A DNA stretch of 38,078 nt from a virus. The translations under genes were made by a program, and so were the position numbers. Where the stretch lies: positions 1 to 38,078 of IMG/VR virus record IMGVR_UViG_3300044802_000094; one strand, given 5' to 3'. Below, piece after piece: positions 13,289 through 21,010 of this stretch (the stretch's first letter is position 1; each line of letters starts with the position of its first letter). Below the pieces are notes generated by a model, which saw only the letters and a list, made by a program, of their open reading frames with translations, was not told the origin of the DNA and did not search any database.

Positions 13289-14728
13289 GTGAATAAAATT
13301 AAAAGAACAGGGTCATTTGCCGGTGGTGGAATTACTGGCGCAGAAAAGGCGAGAATGTTGGATATTTCTGAAAAATGGAATAGGGTTGCATTGCAAACAG
13401 GAAAAACCGATAGGAAGAAATTAAAGGAGGCTATTTTAAAATTGTATAGGGTAGGTGGCTTGCCTGAGCCTAATGTAGTAATTGTTGATTCTCCGATAAT
13501 TATGACTATGGCATATGGGTTATCTGCGGCGATTTGGTATTTAAGGAAGTATTTGATACAGGCGACCGACCAGGCGACCAGACAGGCGACCTATCAGGCG
13601 ACCTATCAGGCGACCAGACAGGCGACCGACCAGGCGACCAGACAGGCGACCGACCAGGCGACCGACCAGGCGACCAGACAGGCGACCGACCAGGCGACCG
13701 ACCAGGCGACCAGACAGGCGACCGACCAGGCGACCGACCAGGCGACCGACCAGGCGACCAGACAGGCGACCGACCAGGCGACCGACCAGGCGACCAGACA
13801 GGCGACCTATCAGGCGACCGACCAGGCGACCAGACAGGCGACCTATCAGGCGACCAGACAGGCGACCGACCAGGCGACCAGACAGGCGACCGACCAGGCG
13901 ACCGACCAGGCGACCGACCAGGCGACCGACCAGGCGACCTATCAGGCGACCAGACAGGCGACCAGACAGGCGACCGACCAGGCGACCGACCAGGCGACCG
14001 ACCAGGCGACCGATTTTATTAAGGTAATTTTGAATTTTTTACCAAGGAGGAATATTAATTTTGTTTTTGAATGTTGCAAAAGATGGTATAGTAATTATCA
14101 GGGCGGAAACTTGTGGGCTGCGTTTCCAGCTTGGGTAGAAGCTTGTAGAGACGTACTGTGTTTGAGTGATTTAAAATGTTGGGACGCTTGGCAGGCTTGG
14201 GAAGAATGTGCTTTGTACGGAGGGTTTAGGGTAATGCATGAAAAATTTTGTATCGTATGTGATTTCCCTGAAGTTAACAACACAAAGAAAGTCAATAATA
14301 AATATATTTTGCATTGTGAAAATGGTCCAGCTCAAAGGTGGAGAGACGGCCTTGAAACATACTTTTTGAACGGTGTTCAGGTAACAAAAGAAATAGTTAT
14401 GACCCCGCCTGAAAAGATAGATTGTAATGTGCTTCTGACTGAAAAAAATGCAGAAGTGCGGCGAGAAATAGTGCGTAAGGTGGGAGTTGAAATTGTTTGT
14501 AATCGGCTTGGTGCAAAGAAAATAGACGAGGGTATTGACGATAGAGGGCAACCATGCGAATTGTTGAACCTGGATTTAGGGGAGGGTAGATTTCGACCTT
14601 ACATAAAACTATTAAATCCTTCAATAGGAACATATCACATTGAGGGCGTACATCCTACTTGTAGAACAGTAAAAGAGGCGCTTGCGTGGAGGAACCAAAG
14701 CACAGAAAAACCAGTAGCACTAACATGA
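13289..14728 (+). CDS. DUF6745-like protein with 38 QAT(D/R/Y) repeats
   Basis: 479 aa with a GTG start after AAAAGGGG. Residues 1-90: a helical N-terminal domain with LKEAILKLYRVGGLPEPNVVIVDSP. Residues about 91-242: 38 perfect four-residue repeats QATX with X = D, R or Y. Then a Trp-rich segment (NLWAAFPAWVEACRD, CWDAWQAWEEC) and a C-terminal DUF6745-type region: HCENGPAQRWRDGLETYFLNGVQV, NAEVRREIVRKVG, DDRGQPCELLNL, PTCRTVKEALAWRN. Members commonly have AT-rich-in-alanine-threonine repeats here. Biochemical function is unknown. The stop overlaps the next ATG (ATGA). Confidence 0.82.
   Translation: MNKIKRTGSFAGGGITGAEKARMLDISEKWNRVALQTGKTDRKKLKEAILKLYRVGGLPEPNVVIVDSPIIMTMAYGLSAAIWYLRKYLIQATDQATRQATYQATYQATRQATDQATRQATDQATDQATRQATDQATDQATRQATDQATDQATDQATRQATDQATDQATRQATYQATDQATRQATYQATRQATDQATRQATDQATDQATDQATDQATYQATRQATRQATDQATDQATDQATDFIKVILNFLPRRNINFVFECCKRWYSNYQGGNLWAAFPAWVEACRDVLCLSDLKCWDAWQAWEECALYGGFRVMHEKFCIVCDFPEVNNTKKVNNKYILHCENGPAQRWRDGLETYFLNGVQVTKEIVMTPPEKIDCNVLLTEKNAEVRREIVRKVGVEIVCNRLGAKKIDEGIDDRGQPCELLNLDLGEGRFRPYIKLLNPSIGTYHIEGVHPTCRTVKEALAWRNQSTEKPVALT
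13559..14014 (+). repeat. 12-bp coding minisatellite, 38 units
   Basis: 38 tandem units CAGGCGACC followed by one variable codon: GAC/GAT (Asp), AGA (Arg) or TAT (Tyr). The first nine bases are invariant throughout. All three forward frames are open across the array. The array therefore tolerates unit gain or loss without frameshift. Confidence 0.95.
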
Positions 14729-14892
14729 AATGTTTGAATCCAAGAGAATGTGAAGTTAAGAAGGGTAAGCTTTGTGAGGCGAGTATTAAAGGTTATTGTC
14801 CTTATCAGGAGATAAAGAAAGAAGATGTCCCGGAGAAAACAAGTCCCGATATCCGAAGCGAAGATGGTGTTTCTGACTATTCTCGCTGGTGA
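14725..14892 (+). CDS. Small cysteine-rich protein
   Basis: 55 aa from ATG 14725, which overlaps the upstream stop (ATGA); an earlier GTG 14686 is less likely. Four cysteines (CLNPREC, LCEASIKGYCPY) suggest zinc binding. The second half is charged and overlaps the next gene by 68 nt. Function unknown. Confidence 0.55.
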   Translation: MKCLNPRECEVKKGKLCEASIKGYCPYQEIKKEDVPEKTSPDIRSEDGVSDYSRW

Positions 14893-15085
14893 TATTGAAC
14901 CCCTACGATTCTACGAAAATTATTTGGCGGTGAAATCAGGGAACGGGAGATTAGAAGTCCCGGATTCTGAGATTGTTCGCTATGCTCTCCATAGGGCGTT
15001 TGAAGCCGACCGCAAGTCGTTATCAAAGCGAGATTATGATATTATGGCAGAGGCGAATGTTCCACTCACAAGGGGTAAGAAATGA
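14825..15085 (+). CDS. Hypothetical 86-aa protein
   Basis: ATG 14825 behind AAGAAAGAAG. Helical, with EVPDSEIVRYALHRAFEADRKSLSKRDYDIM; resembles small phage DNA-binding or terminase-proximal proteins in composition only. Overlaps both neighbours (68 nt left, ATGA right). No family recognised. Confidence 0.55.
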   Translation: MSRRKQVPISEAKMVFLTILAGDIEPLRFYENYLAVKSGNGRLEVPDSEIVRYALHRAFEADRKSLSKRDYDIMAEANVPLTRGKK

Positions 15086-15510
15086 ATATTGAAGAGAAAA
15101 CCAAGGTGATGCGGAAGTTTGGTAAGGCTTTGGGGAATGTGGTTTTTGTGGTGCATGTGAAATCGGGGGTTGCACGGGTGAAACTCGGGAAGAAAATCGT
15201 AGTCGTGAATTGTCCAGATCTGCCGGCAGCGGAGAGACTTGCCGATGGATTGAACCACGTTCTTAGAAGTAACCAGGAACAAACGGATTTGATTCTGGAC
15301 CTGCTCGATAAGAAATGCGAACAGCTTACGCTGGAAACGATACTTTTTCCGAAGGAGGAGAAGGATGAGGCTACAGGACTTGGCGACCAGCCGGAAGGAC
15401 CAATACTTGATACCGTTGGAGATGTTGGAGGAGGATGTGACACAACCGAGGCAGGACTTCAGCAACATACCGGACCTGGCGATATCGCTGTTCAACGCGA
15501 ATCAGCTTGA
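15082..15510 (+). CDS. Hypothetical protein overlapping parB
   Basis: 142 aa from an ATGA start. The first about 95 residues form a normal-looking alpha/beta domain (KVMRKFGKALGNVVFVVHVKSG, LPAAERLADGLNHVLRSNQEQTDLILDLLDKKCEQLTLETILF). The last about 48 residues are Gly/Thr-rich (GDQPEGPILDTVGDVGGGCDTT) and overlap the ParB-like gene by 146 nt in another frame. The tail is probably a read-on past the functional domain. Function unknown. Confidence 0.55.
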   Translation: MNIEEKTKVMRKFGKALGNVVFVVHVKSGVARVKLGKKIVVVNCPDLPAAERLADGLNHVLRSNQEQTDLILDLLDKKCEQLTLETILFPKEEKDEATGLGDQPEGPILDTVGDVGGGCDTTEAGLQQHTGPGDIAVQRESA

Positions 15511-16165
15511 GGCCTTAGAAGTTCGGTTAGTCGGCGATAAAGCGGTTATAACAAACGGAGCCCGTAGGTTCAGGGCGGCGAAGTACGTTAATGAGCACTT
15601 CGACGAGTGGTCGAAGCAGGGTGCTTATGGATACCGTTTCGACGCTCTTTTGTGCAAGGCAGAGCCGAAGAATCTGACCGCTGACGAAAGGCTTATGCAC
15701 CAGATTCAGCAAGGAGGCGAGAACCTTGCGATACCCCTCAATGCAATTGAACTTGCCAAGGCCTACAAGAGGCTCATGGATGTAGGTTGGACCTTTGCCA
15801 AGATAGCTCAGAGGGTAGGTAAGAGCGCTCAGCAGGTATCTAACACCATGAGCCTTATCGAAGCCCCGAAAGAGCTGCAAGAAGCCGTTGAGAGTGGTCA
15901 GATGAGCGCGACGGCAGCGAGCAAGGCAACGAAATCTACGCCTGAGAAGCGGCAGAAGGCCGTGGACAAGGTTAAAGCCGGAGAGAAGGTCCAGGTCAAG
16001 GACGTATCTGAGTACGTTCCTTTGGGCTTGGATAAGGCCCGGAGGGTTATTCAGAAGGCGGACAACTTCAGGGCGGCGGCGAAGTCCAAGCTTGAAGAGG
16101 CCCGATGGAGTGGAATCGTTTATGGAATTCAGGTAGCCGTAGGGCTTCGTCCTGTTGAGTTTTAA
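15365..16165 (+). CDS. parB: ParB-like partition/nuclease-domain protein
   Basis: 266 aa with ATG 15365 behind AAGGAGGAG. The N-terminal ParB/Srx-type domain includes PLEMLEEDVTQPRQDF, NQLEALEVRLVGDKAVITNGARRFRAAKY and a long helix to NLTADERLMHQIQQGGENLAIPLNAIELAKAYKRL. It is followed by the ParB helix-turn-helix (WTFAKIAQRVGKSAQQVSNTMSLIEAPKELQEAVESGQMSATAASKAT). In phages such proteins stand near terminase and may regulate, nick or segregate DNA. No parA is seen here. A TnpB element has inserted 31 bp downstream. Confidence 0.85.
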   Translation: MRLQDLATSRKDQYLIPLEMLEEDVTQPRQDFSNIPDLAISLFNANQLEALEVRLVGDKAVITNGARRFRAAKYVNEHFDEWSKQGAYGYRFDALLCKAEPKNLTADERLMHQIQQGGENLAIPLNAIELAKAYKRLMDVGWTFAKIAQRVGKSAQQVSNTMSLIEAPKELQEAVESGQMSATAASKATKSTPEKRQKAVDKVKAGEKVQVKDVSEYVPLGLDKARRVIQKADNFRAAAKSKLEEARWSGIVYGIQVAVGLRPVEF

Positions 16166-16226
16166 GTATGGCAAAACGTCGGGTAACTTGCCACTGTAAA
16201 CTACCACGGGCACAAGGCCCGTGGCT

Positions 16227-17381
16227 TTAAACAACAGGCATCGAGCAGGTATCGCAAGTATGCAACACCATCTCAATAGTACCCGGTTTTCTGGGGGATT
16301 TACTTCTCCCCGTATCTATCGAGTTCAACCCGATAGACATAGAACGTCCTGCAATGTTCTTGCTGGCGTTCCAATCCGCGTCTGCGGTGTAACCGCAGCT
16401 AATACATTTGAACAAAAAGCCGTCCCTGTTGGATTTGTCTATATGACCACATTTACTGCACATACGAGAAGTATTTTTGGGAGAAACAACCTCCACAGAA
16501 ATACCTTTGGAAGCAGCCTTATAAGTCACACAAAATGTAAATTTTCCATAAGGCCACCGGTTAATTTTACTTCTAAGAGTTTTACCTTTGTTTTTAGATG
16601 CTTCTCGTATGTTAGACAAATCCTCAAGAACAATTTTTCTTGCACCAACAGAATCAGCCCAATTTATAAGTCTTTTAGAAGCAACATGCACCGCATGTTC
16701 AGTTACGGAAGCCTCGTGTCCCGACATCCTCTTCATGAGTTGTCGAGACGATCTGGTTCCAACTGCTTGTACTTTGGCTCTGGTTTTTCTGATGTTAGAA
16801 AGTTTATTGTTCAGATGATCAGCTTTATAAAACAGTTTATTGCCATTAGAGTCAGTCGCTACAAAAAGTCTTTTGATACCTTGATCCACCCCAACAATAA
16901 CGCCTTGCGTTTTAGGTTCTGGTACATCAATCTCATAGGAGAGGTTAAAAAACCATTGCTTACCACGAAGAGATATTTTAGAATCTTTCCATTTCTCTGG
17001 AAGAGGTCTGGGATCATTAAATGTTATTTTATCCGCCCAAAGGGTGATTCCTTTTTGTTTGGATCGAGCAAAATCTCTTTTCCAAATGACAGGGATGGAA
17101 GATTTATTAAAAACAGCAAGACTCCATTTTTTATGCTTGGTTTTTTGAGCCATATAAGATGCAGTAACGGTTCTGAAAAGAGTACAGGTGAGCTGGGAAG
17201 GAAGGCTAAATTTTTCTCTTACCGTTCCATAATAGATTTTTGCAAGACGATTAGAATTAGTATCTTTTTGCTCATAGATTATTTTAGAGAGCCAATTACA
17301 CGCATCAAGCCAATTTGGAAGGATTTGATCGGCCTTATGATTTCCGGTGAATTTAAGCTTAATGACTCTTATGACTTTCAT
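16227..17381 (-). CDS. tnpB: TnpB RNA-guided endonuclease
   Basis: 384 aa, within the usual TnpB range (350-450). ATG 17381 (MKVIRVIKLKF) is chosen because the in-element promoter lies just upstream; further in-frame codons to 17486 would read through the promoter and left-end hairpin. RuvC-like catalytic residues are all present: D166 in GVDQGIKR, E253 in VLEDLSNI, D336 in ADADWNASKNI. The zinc ribbon C308/C311 and C326/C329 sits between. Known TnpBs cut DNA using an omega RNA made from the right end of the element; the guide here would come from the flank beyond 16196. It appears intact. Confidence 0.92.
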   Translation of the reverse strand: MKVIRVIKLKFTGNHKADQILPNWLDACNWLSKIIYEQKDTNSNRLAKIYYGTVREKFSLPSQLTCTLFRTVTASYMAQKTKHKKWSLAVFNKSSIPVIWKRDFARSKQKGITLWADKITFNDPRPLPEKWKDSKISLRGKQWFFNLSYEIDVPEPKTQGVIVGVDQGIKRLFVATDSNGNKLFYKADHLNNKLSNIRKTRAKVQAVGTRSSRQLMKRMSGHEASVTEHAVHVASKRLINWADSVGARKIVLEDLSNIREASKNKGKTLRSKINRWPYGKFTFCVTYKAASKGISVEVVSPKNTSRMCSKCGHIDKSNRDGFLFKCISCGYTADADWNASKNIAGRSMSIGLNSIDTGRSKSPRKPGTIEMVLHTCDTCSMPVV

Positions 17382-17388
17382 ACTATTA

Positions 17389-17417
17389 ATTATACTCTGT
17401 TTTCCTTGAAAAGTCAA
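17389..17417 (-). promoter_or_regulatory. tnpB promoter (TTGACT-17-TATAAT)
   Basis: On the minus strand TTGACT (17417-17412), 17-bp spacer and TATAAT (17394-17389), nearly consensus. The predicted start coincides with the ATG at 17381, which would make a leaderless message. The promoter is inside the element. Confidence 0.8.
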
Positions 17418-17501
17418 CCTATTTAATTGGAGGACGCAATTCCTCCACGGGGACAAGCCCCGTGGTTTCCTTGCGTAAAAGATCATGAAAGGAAATGGGA
17501 T

Positions 17502-17696
17502 ATGGCAGGAGAATCTTTAGGGGTAATGGTGCAGGACCGTTGTAGTTGCGGAAAGCGGTTGATGAAGAACAAGAAGGGAAATGTTTGGTGCTCTGATTTG
17601 GAGTGTAATTTTCATATCCGGGACGGGAAGAGGGTAACACCGAAGGTGATCGATGATTTGAGTCGGGAATCGCAGGGCGGCAAAGAAATAGTTTGA
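17502..17696 (+). CDS. Small zinc-ribbon protein
   Basis: 64 aa. ATG 17502 with AAAGG upstream is preferred, because earlier in-frame codons lie inside the TnpB element's left end. CSCGKRLMKNKKGNVWCSDLECNF resembles the zinc ribbons at the C-terminus of topoisomerase I. It is the last gene before the late promoter, whose -35 overlaps its stop codon. Possibly a nucleic-acid binding accessory. Confidence 0.6.
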   Translation: MAGESLGVMVQDRCSCGKRLMKNKKGNVWCSDLECNFHIRDGKRVTPKVIDDLSRESQGGKEIV

Positions 17697-17721
17697 CTTA
17701 ATCGATAAACTTGTATATATT
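17693..17721 (+). promoter_or_regulatory. Promoter P4 for the terminase genes (TTGACT-17-TATATT)
   Basis: TTGACT 17693-17698, 17-bp spacer, TATATT 17716-17721 followed by ATTAAG. The expected start near 17728 lies 24 nt before the GTG of terS, with AAGGTGG between. It probably opens the packaging/structural operon. Confidence 0.78.
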
Positions 17722-17751
17722 ATTAAGGTACTTTTGCCGTAAGGTGGAAAT

Positions 17752-18342
17752 GTGAACCAAGCAGGCCACAAAAGAGACCCCGCAGACGGACTTACCGTAT
17801 CTGAAAGAAATTTTTGCTATGCTTATTTGTTAAGTGGAGATCAGAGGAAGTCAGCAAAGCTTTCATTTAAGTGTAAAACAAATAAATATGCGGACCAAAA
17901 AGGATGGGAGATTTTAAAGCGACCCCAGGTTACTCAGTTTATTGCTAAATGCCGCCAGGAGATGATGGGCGGAACCGCAGCGGTTAATGAGCAAGGCAGA
18001 AAAATTATTGCAGAGCTTGCCCTTCTTTGTTTTTCCGATCCGAGGAATTACGTTGATGCTCTTGATCTTCCCGATGAAACCAAAAAGGCAATTAAGAAGC
18101 TTGGCCCCGAGGCTAAGGCTATTTCTGAAATAGAGGTAGAGGAGAGGACTGTAGGGGAGGGTAAGGAAGTTCAAAAGGTGCGGAAGGTAAGGTTTAGGTT
18201 TCATTCAAAGGTAACTGCCTTGCAATTACTTGGAAAGCACCACAGGTTGTATTCTGAGGATGCAGCGAAGCTGGTTAATCCTGTTGGTCCAGGAGTCTAT
18301 GAGCTACCTGATAATGGTATGGGTCCAAAGATAGATGAATGA
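17752..18342 (+). CDS. terS: Terminase small subunit
   Basis: 196 aa with GTG start after AAGGTGG. The N-terminal part is the Terminase_2-like DNA-binding domain (GLTVSERNFCYAYLLSGDQRKSAKLSFKCKTNKYADQKGWEILKRPQVTQFIAK), followed by AELALLCFSDPRNYVD and a C-terminal segment FRFHSKVTALQLLGKHHRLY, all typical of the family. It recognises the packaging site and hands DNA to the large subunit, whose start overlaps the end of this gene by 8 nt. Confidence 0.88.
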   Translation: MNQAGHKRDPADGLTVSERNFCYAYLLSGDQRKSAKLSFKCKTNKYADQKGWEILKRPQVTQFIAKCRQEMMGGTAAVNEQGRKIIAELALLCFSDPRNYVDALDLPDETKKAIKKLGPEAKAISEIEVEERTVGEGKEVQKVRKVRFRFHSKVTALQLLGKHHRLYSEDAAKLVNPVGPGVYELPDNGMGPKIDE

Positions 18343-20314
18343 GCTTGTAATAGAGCGCCCTCAGGTTGGCCCGCAGGAGTGGTTTTGCGCCACAAGGGCG
18401 ACGATAGCTATAGCGGGGGGTACTTTCTTCGGCGGGAAGTCTATTAGCCTACTCATGGAGGCAGGAAGAGGCGTAAAGCACCCCAAATATCGGGGTTCAA
18501 TATTTCGAAGAACATATCCTCAAATTACCGATGCCGGTGGGCTTGCAGACATAGCCTCAAATATCTATCCTCAGATGGGTGCGGTTCCAACAAAGGATAG
18601 GTGCCTATGGACCTTTCCGAGCGGGGCTTTTATTAAGTTCAATCATATGCAGCACGACTCGGATATGGTGAATTACCGATCGTCTCAGTTCTGTTTTCTT
18701 GGGATAGATCAGGTGGAGGAGTTCCCCGAAGAGGCGTTTTTTTATCTTCGCGCCAGGAATAGGCCGACCCCAGGGTACACAGGGCCAGCATATTGTCGTT
18801 GCACATGCAATGCAGAGCCGGGTTGGCTTGCTGATCTAATTCAATGGTGGTGGAACCCCGATACAGGGTATCCAATCAAAGAGCGATCGGGGGTTATTAG
18901 GCACTTCATTCGAAAGGATGGAAGGATAATCTGGATTGATGAAAATTACGAAGAGGATGGGATAAAACCTATTTCATTTACCTTTATTCCTTCAACCGCA
19001 AAGGACAACCCAAAGGGCCTTAAGGCTGACCCGAATTACGAAAGCAACGTTGCTACTATGGATGCGGTGTCTGTTGAAAGGTATCTAAAAAACAACTGGA
19101 AAGTAAGCTATTCAGGTGGGATGTTTGAAGCATGGTGGTTTAAGAAGATCAAGATGTCTGATCTCCCGAAGGGAATTCGGAGGATGCGCTATTGGGATTT
19201 TGCCGCGACCGAGGGTAAGGATGGAAAAGACCCCGCATGGACCGCAGGTGTTAAATGTGGGGAATTCGCGGGAGACTTTTATATCATCGATGTGAAAAGA
19301 TTTCGAGAGGCACCAGGCACCACCGAGAAGAGAGTAATTGAAACCGCAAAAGAAGACGGCCCCGATGTTGCCATTCGATGGGAAGAAGAGAAGGGGAGTG
19401 CGGGAAAGTTTACGGCTCATTTTTTAAGCGGAAAGCTTCTTGGCTTTGATGCCCAATCTGATCCGGTGTCAGGGGATAAGATTCTAAGAGCAAGGCCTTT
19501 GTCGGCAGCAGCTTCAAACGGAAGAGTATTTATCGTTGAAGGCCCATGGAATGACGCTTACACGAATGAAGCTACTGCATTTCGTGCTGAAGCCAGGTAT
19601 AAGGACCAGATAGACGCAACTACAGGATGTATGAAGTGTCTTTGCACTGAGCGCAGAGTATGGCCTACCTTTTCGATTTCAAAGGCAATTCCTTTTGCGA
19701 TAAACTGGGATCAGACCTCAACCTCAACATTTGTTTATGGCTGTTATTTTCAGAACCGAAGCAACACTGTTTATTTCTTAGCAGCCCTATGGGATACCAT
19801 TGAAGGTAAGCTTTGGGTATACAAGGAGAAAAGGTATGAAGTCGTAATCCCTGAAGTAGTTTGTTATGATGCTATTAAGTCTATGAGATTAGATAAGATA
19901 GCCAATGTAAAAATTTTGGGCAATGAAGCCTTTATTTCTGAGTCAGGGAACAAGAGTACAAGTAGGGTAATAGGTAAGTGTTTCAAGGATAATGACTTAC
20001 AGTGGAATCCAAGCATTCCGGTACTCTATGAGATGTATGGAGCCATTAATTATGCGAACGCTTTGTTTTCAACTGAGCCATCGAGTATAGAAGTTCATAA
20101 GACTCTTATTGAGGCAGTAGCCCATTTTGGGGGATGGGGATACAAGGATAGTGATAAAGCCCCTACCGATGGGTTTGAGTATGCTCAGTGTCTTTGCTTG
20201 ATTGTAAGCGACCTTAGAAGGCAGATGGTGGCGAAGAAGAAGGAGTTTAAGATTCAGGATTACCATGAGAAGGAAGAACCAAAGAAGGAACGTGCGGTAT
20301 GGCAGACGGCGTAG
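18335..20314 (+). CDS. terL: Terminase large subunit with apparent second nuclease domain
   Basis: 659 aa, longer than the usual 450-550. ATPase: Walker A GGTFFGGKS (28-36), Walker B FLGIDQVEEF (121-130) with acidic catalytic pair. First RNase H-like nuclease of the Terminase_6C type: RYWDFAATEGKDGKD (about 284-298), IRWEEEKGSAGK, DKILRARPLSAAASNGRVFIVEGPW, KDQIDATTG. A second stretch from about 455 again looks like a TerL nuclease: FAINWDQTSTSTFVYGC, CYDAIKSMRLDKIANV, SIEVHKTLIEAVAHFGGWGYKD and PTDGFEYAQCLCL. The protein packages DNA using ATP and cuts concatemers. Packaging role is firm; the tandem nuclease reading is inferred from pattern. Confidence 0.9.
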   Translation: MNELVIERPQVGPQEWFCATRATIAIAGGTFFGGKSISLLMEAGRGVKHPKYRGSIFRRTYPQITDAGGLADIASNIYPQMGAVPTKDRCLWTFPSGAFIKFNHMQHDSDMVNYRSSQFCFLGIDQVEEFPEEAFFYLRARNRPTPGYTGPAYCRCTCNAEPGWLADLIQWWWNPDTGYPIKERSGVIRHFIRKDGRIIWIDENYEEDGIKPISFTFIPSTAKDNPKGLKADPNYESNVATMDAVSVERYLKNNWKVSYSGGMFEAWWFKKIKMSDLPKGIRRMRYWDFAATEGKDGKDPAWTAGVKCGEFAGDFYIIDVKRFREAPGTTEKRVIETAKEDGPDVAIRWEEEKGSAGKFTAHFLSGKLLGFDAQSDPVSGDKILRARPLSAAASNGRVFIVEGPWNDAYTNEATAFRAEARYKDQIDATTGCMKCLCTERRVWPTFSISKAIPFAINWDQTSTSTFVYGCYFQNRSNTVYFLAALWDTIEGKLWVYKEKRYEVVIPEVVCYDAIKSMRLDKIANVKILGNEAFISESGNKSTSRVIGKCFKDNDLQWNPSIPVLYEMYGAINYANALFSTEPSSIEVHKTLIEAVAHFGGWGYKDSDKAPTDGFEYAQCLCLIVSDLRRQMVAKKKEFKIQDYHEKEEPKKERAVWQTA

Positions 20315-20352
20315 GTAGAAGAGTAGCCCTATGGATAGTGTGTTTTATGCAT

Positions 20353-20392
20353 AAAGTGTCAAAAAATACGAAAGAAACACTTTTATTTTATA
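20353..20392 (+). terminator. Weak terminator after terL
   Basis: Stem AAAGTGT (20353-20359) with ACACTTT (20377-20383), 17-nt loop, then TATTTTATA. It lies in the 94-bp gap between terL and the moron-like cassette and would reduce read-through. Confidence 0.45.
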
Positions 20393-20408
20393 CATAAAGG
20401 GGTGATTT

Positions 20409-20648
20409 ATGGGAGGAATGCCTTCAGCATACGGGGGTGAGTGGAGGAAGCGGGCGGACGATGGCGCTTATGAGCGTTATCGCGAAAACCTTGATAAGGT
20501 TAATTGGAAGGACGATGCACCTATTCCTACGGAGTTGGCACCGATATCAAGGGCACCGGCAAGCTGTTCTATTTGCCTAAAGCGCGAAGGATGTCCCGAT
20601 CAATGCGCAAATGATTCTCAGGCCTGTAGAGATCGGTTAGGGATATGA
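20409..20648 (+). CDS. Small cysteine-rich protein
   Basis: 79 aa, ATG 20409 after AAGGGGTG. The C-terminus has five cysteines (CSICLKREGCPDQCANDSQAC), likely a zinc or disulfide cluster; the N-terminus is polar. It overlaps the next gene by ATGA. Function unknown. Confidence 0.6.
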   Translation: MGGMPSAYGGEWRKRADDGAYERYRENLDKVNWKDDAPIPTELAPISRAPASCSICLKREGCPDQCANDSQACRDRLGI

Positions 20649-21010
20649 ACCGACACATTGATATCGTACCGATAGCGCAGCCCCCGGTGCAGTACGTGAT
20701 ATTCAACGAGGAAGGCTGTCAAATGGCCGGTTACTGTCTCATAACAGCTAATATGAGGGAGTCTGCTTTAATCGGTTCTAAGCCGATTAGGGAAGCCGCT
20801 ATTTGGCACATCTACGTTGACCCGATGTATCGAAGACTTGGCTTTGCAAAGAACCTTATAGCGGCCCTGAAGGTGAATTTCGATACAATTTTTACTCAAG
20901 GTCTAACCGGAGAGAGTAAGAGGTTGCTGAAGAGCACGGGATTTGAGAAGTCTTATCACGAAGGTCCAAAGATGTGGCGGTGGAAGAGGAATGCAGAACC
21001 AGCCAAATAA
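20645..21010 (+). CDS. GNAT-family acetyltransferase
   Basis: 121 aa. The acetyl-CoA binding motif A is present: AIWHIYVDPMYRRLGFAKNLIAALK, with the R-x-x-G-x-A loop; motif B follows as GLTGESKRLLKSTGFEKS. It is a short GNAT lacking some N-terminal strands. Substrate not predictable; its position at the head of a sugar/surface-modification cassette suggests a metabolite or glycan substrate. Its end overlaps the next gene by 20 nt. Confidence 0.75.
   Translation: MNRHIDIVPIAQPPVQYVIFNEEGCQMAGYCLITANMRESALIGSKPIREAAIWHIYVDPMYRRLGFAKNLIAALKVNFDTIFTQGLTGESKRLLKSTGFEKSYHEGPKMWRWKRNAEPAK

Larger units (their letters stand above)
16196..17474 (-). mobile_element. IS200/IS605-family TnpB element (IS1341-like, no tnpA)
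   Basis: A 1279-bp element on the minus strand. Left end (in coding direction): flank TTTAC (17475-17479 complement), 9 nt, then an 8-bp hairpin with CTTGT loop (17445-17465). Right end: 8-bp hairpin with CTTGT loop (16204-16224), then TAGTTTAC ending at 16196. The only gene is tnpB; movement would need a TnpA in trans. The ends match the relic at 3993-4194. It is inserted in the short space between parB and a zinc-ribbon gene. Confidence 0.88.

Noticed and set aside
13534-14022. A second forward frame of 162 aa (GDRP/GDQT repeats) through the minisatellite
   Set aside because: It has no ribosome-binding site, is open only because the 12-bp unit lacks stops in all forward frames, and the other frame continues into a recognisable DUF6745-type domain.
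16221-17426. 401-aa plus-strand frame opposite tnpB
   Set aside because: It reads antisense through a gene with intact TnpB catalytic motifs, covers the element's ends, and is Ser/Phe/Arg-rich as expected for an antisense frame.
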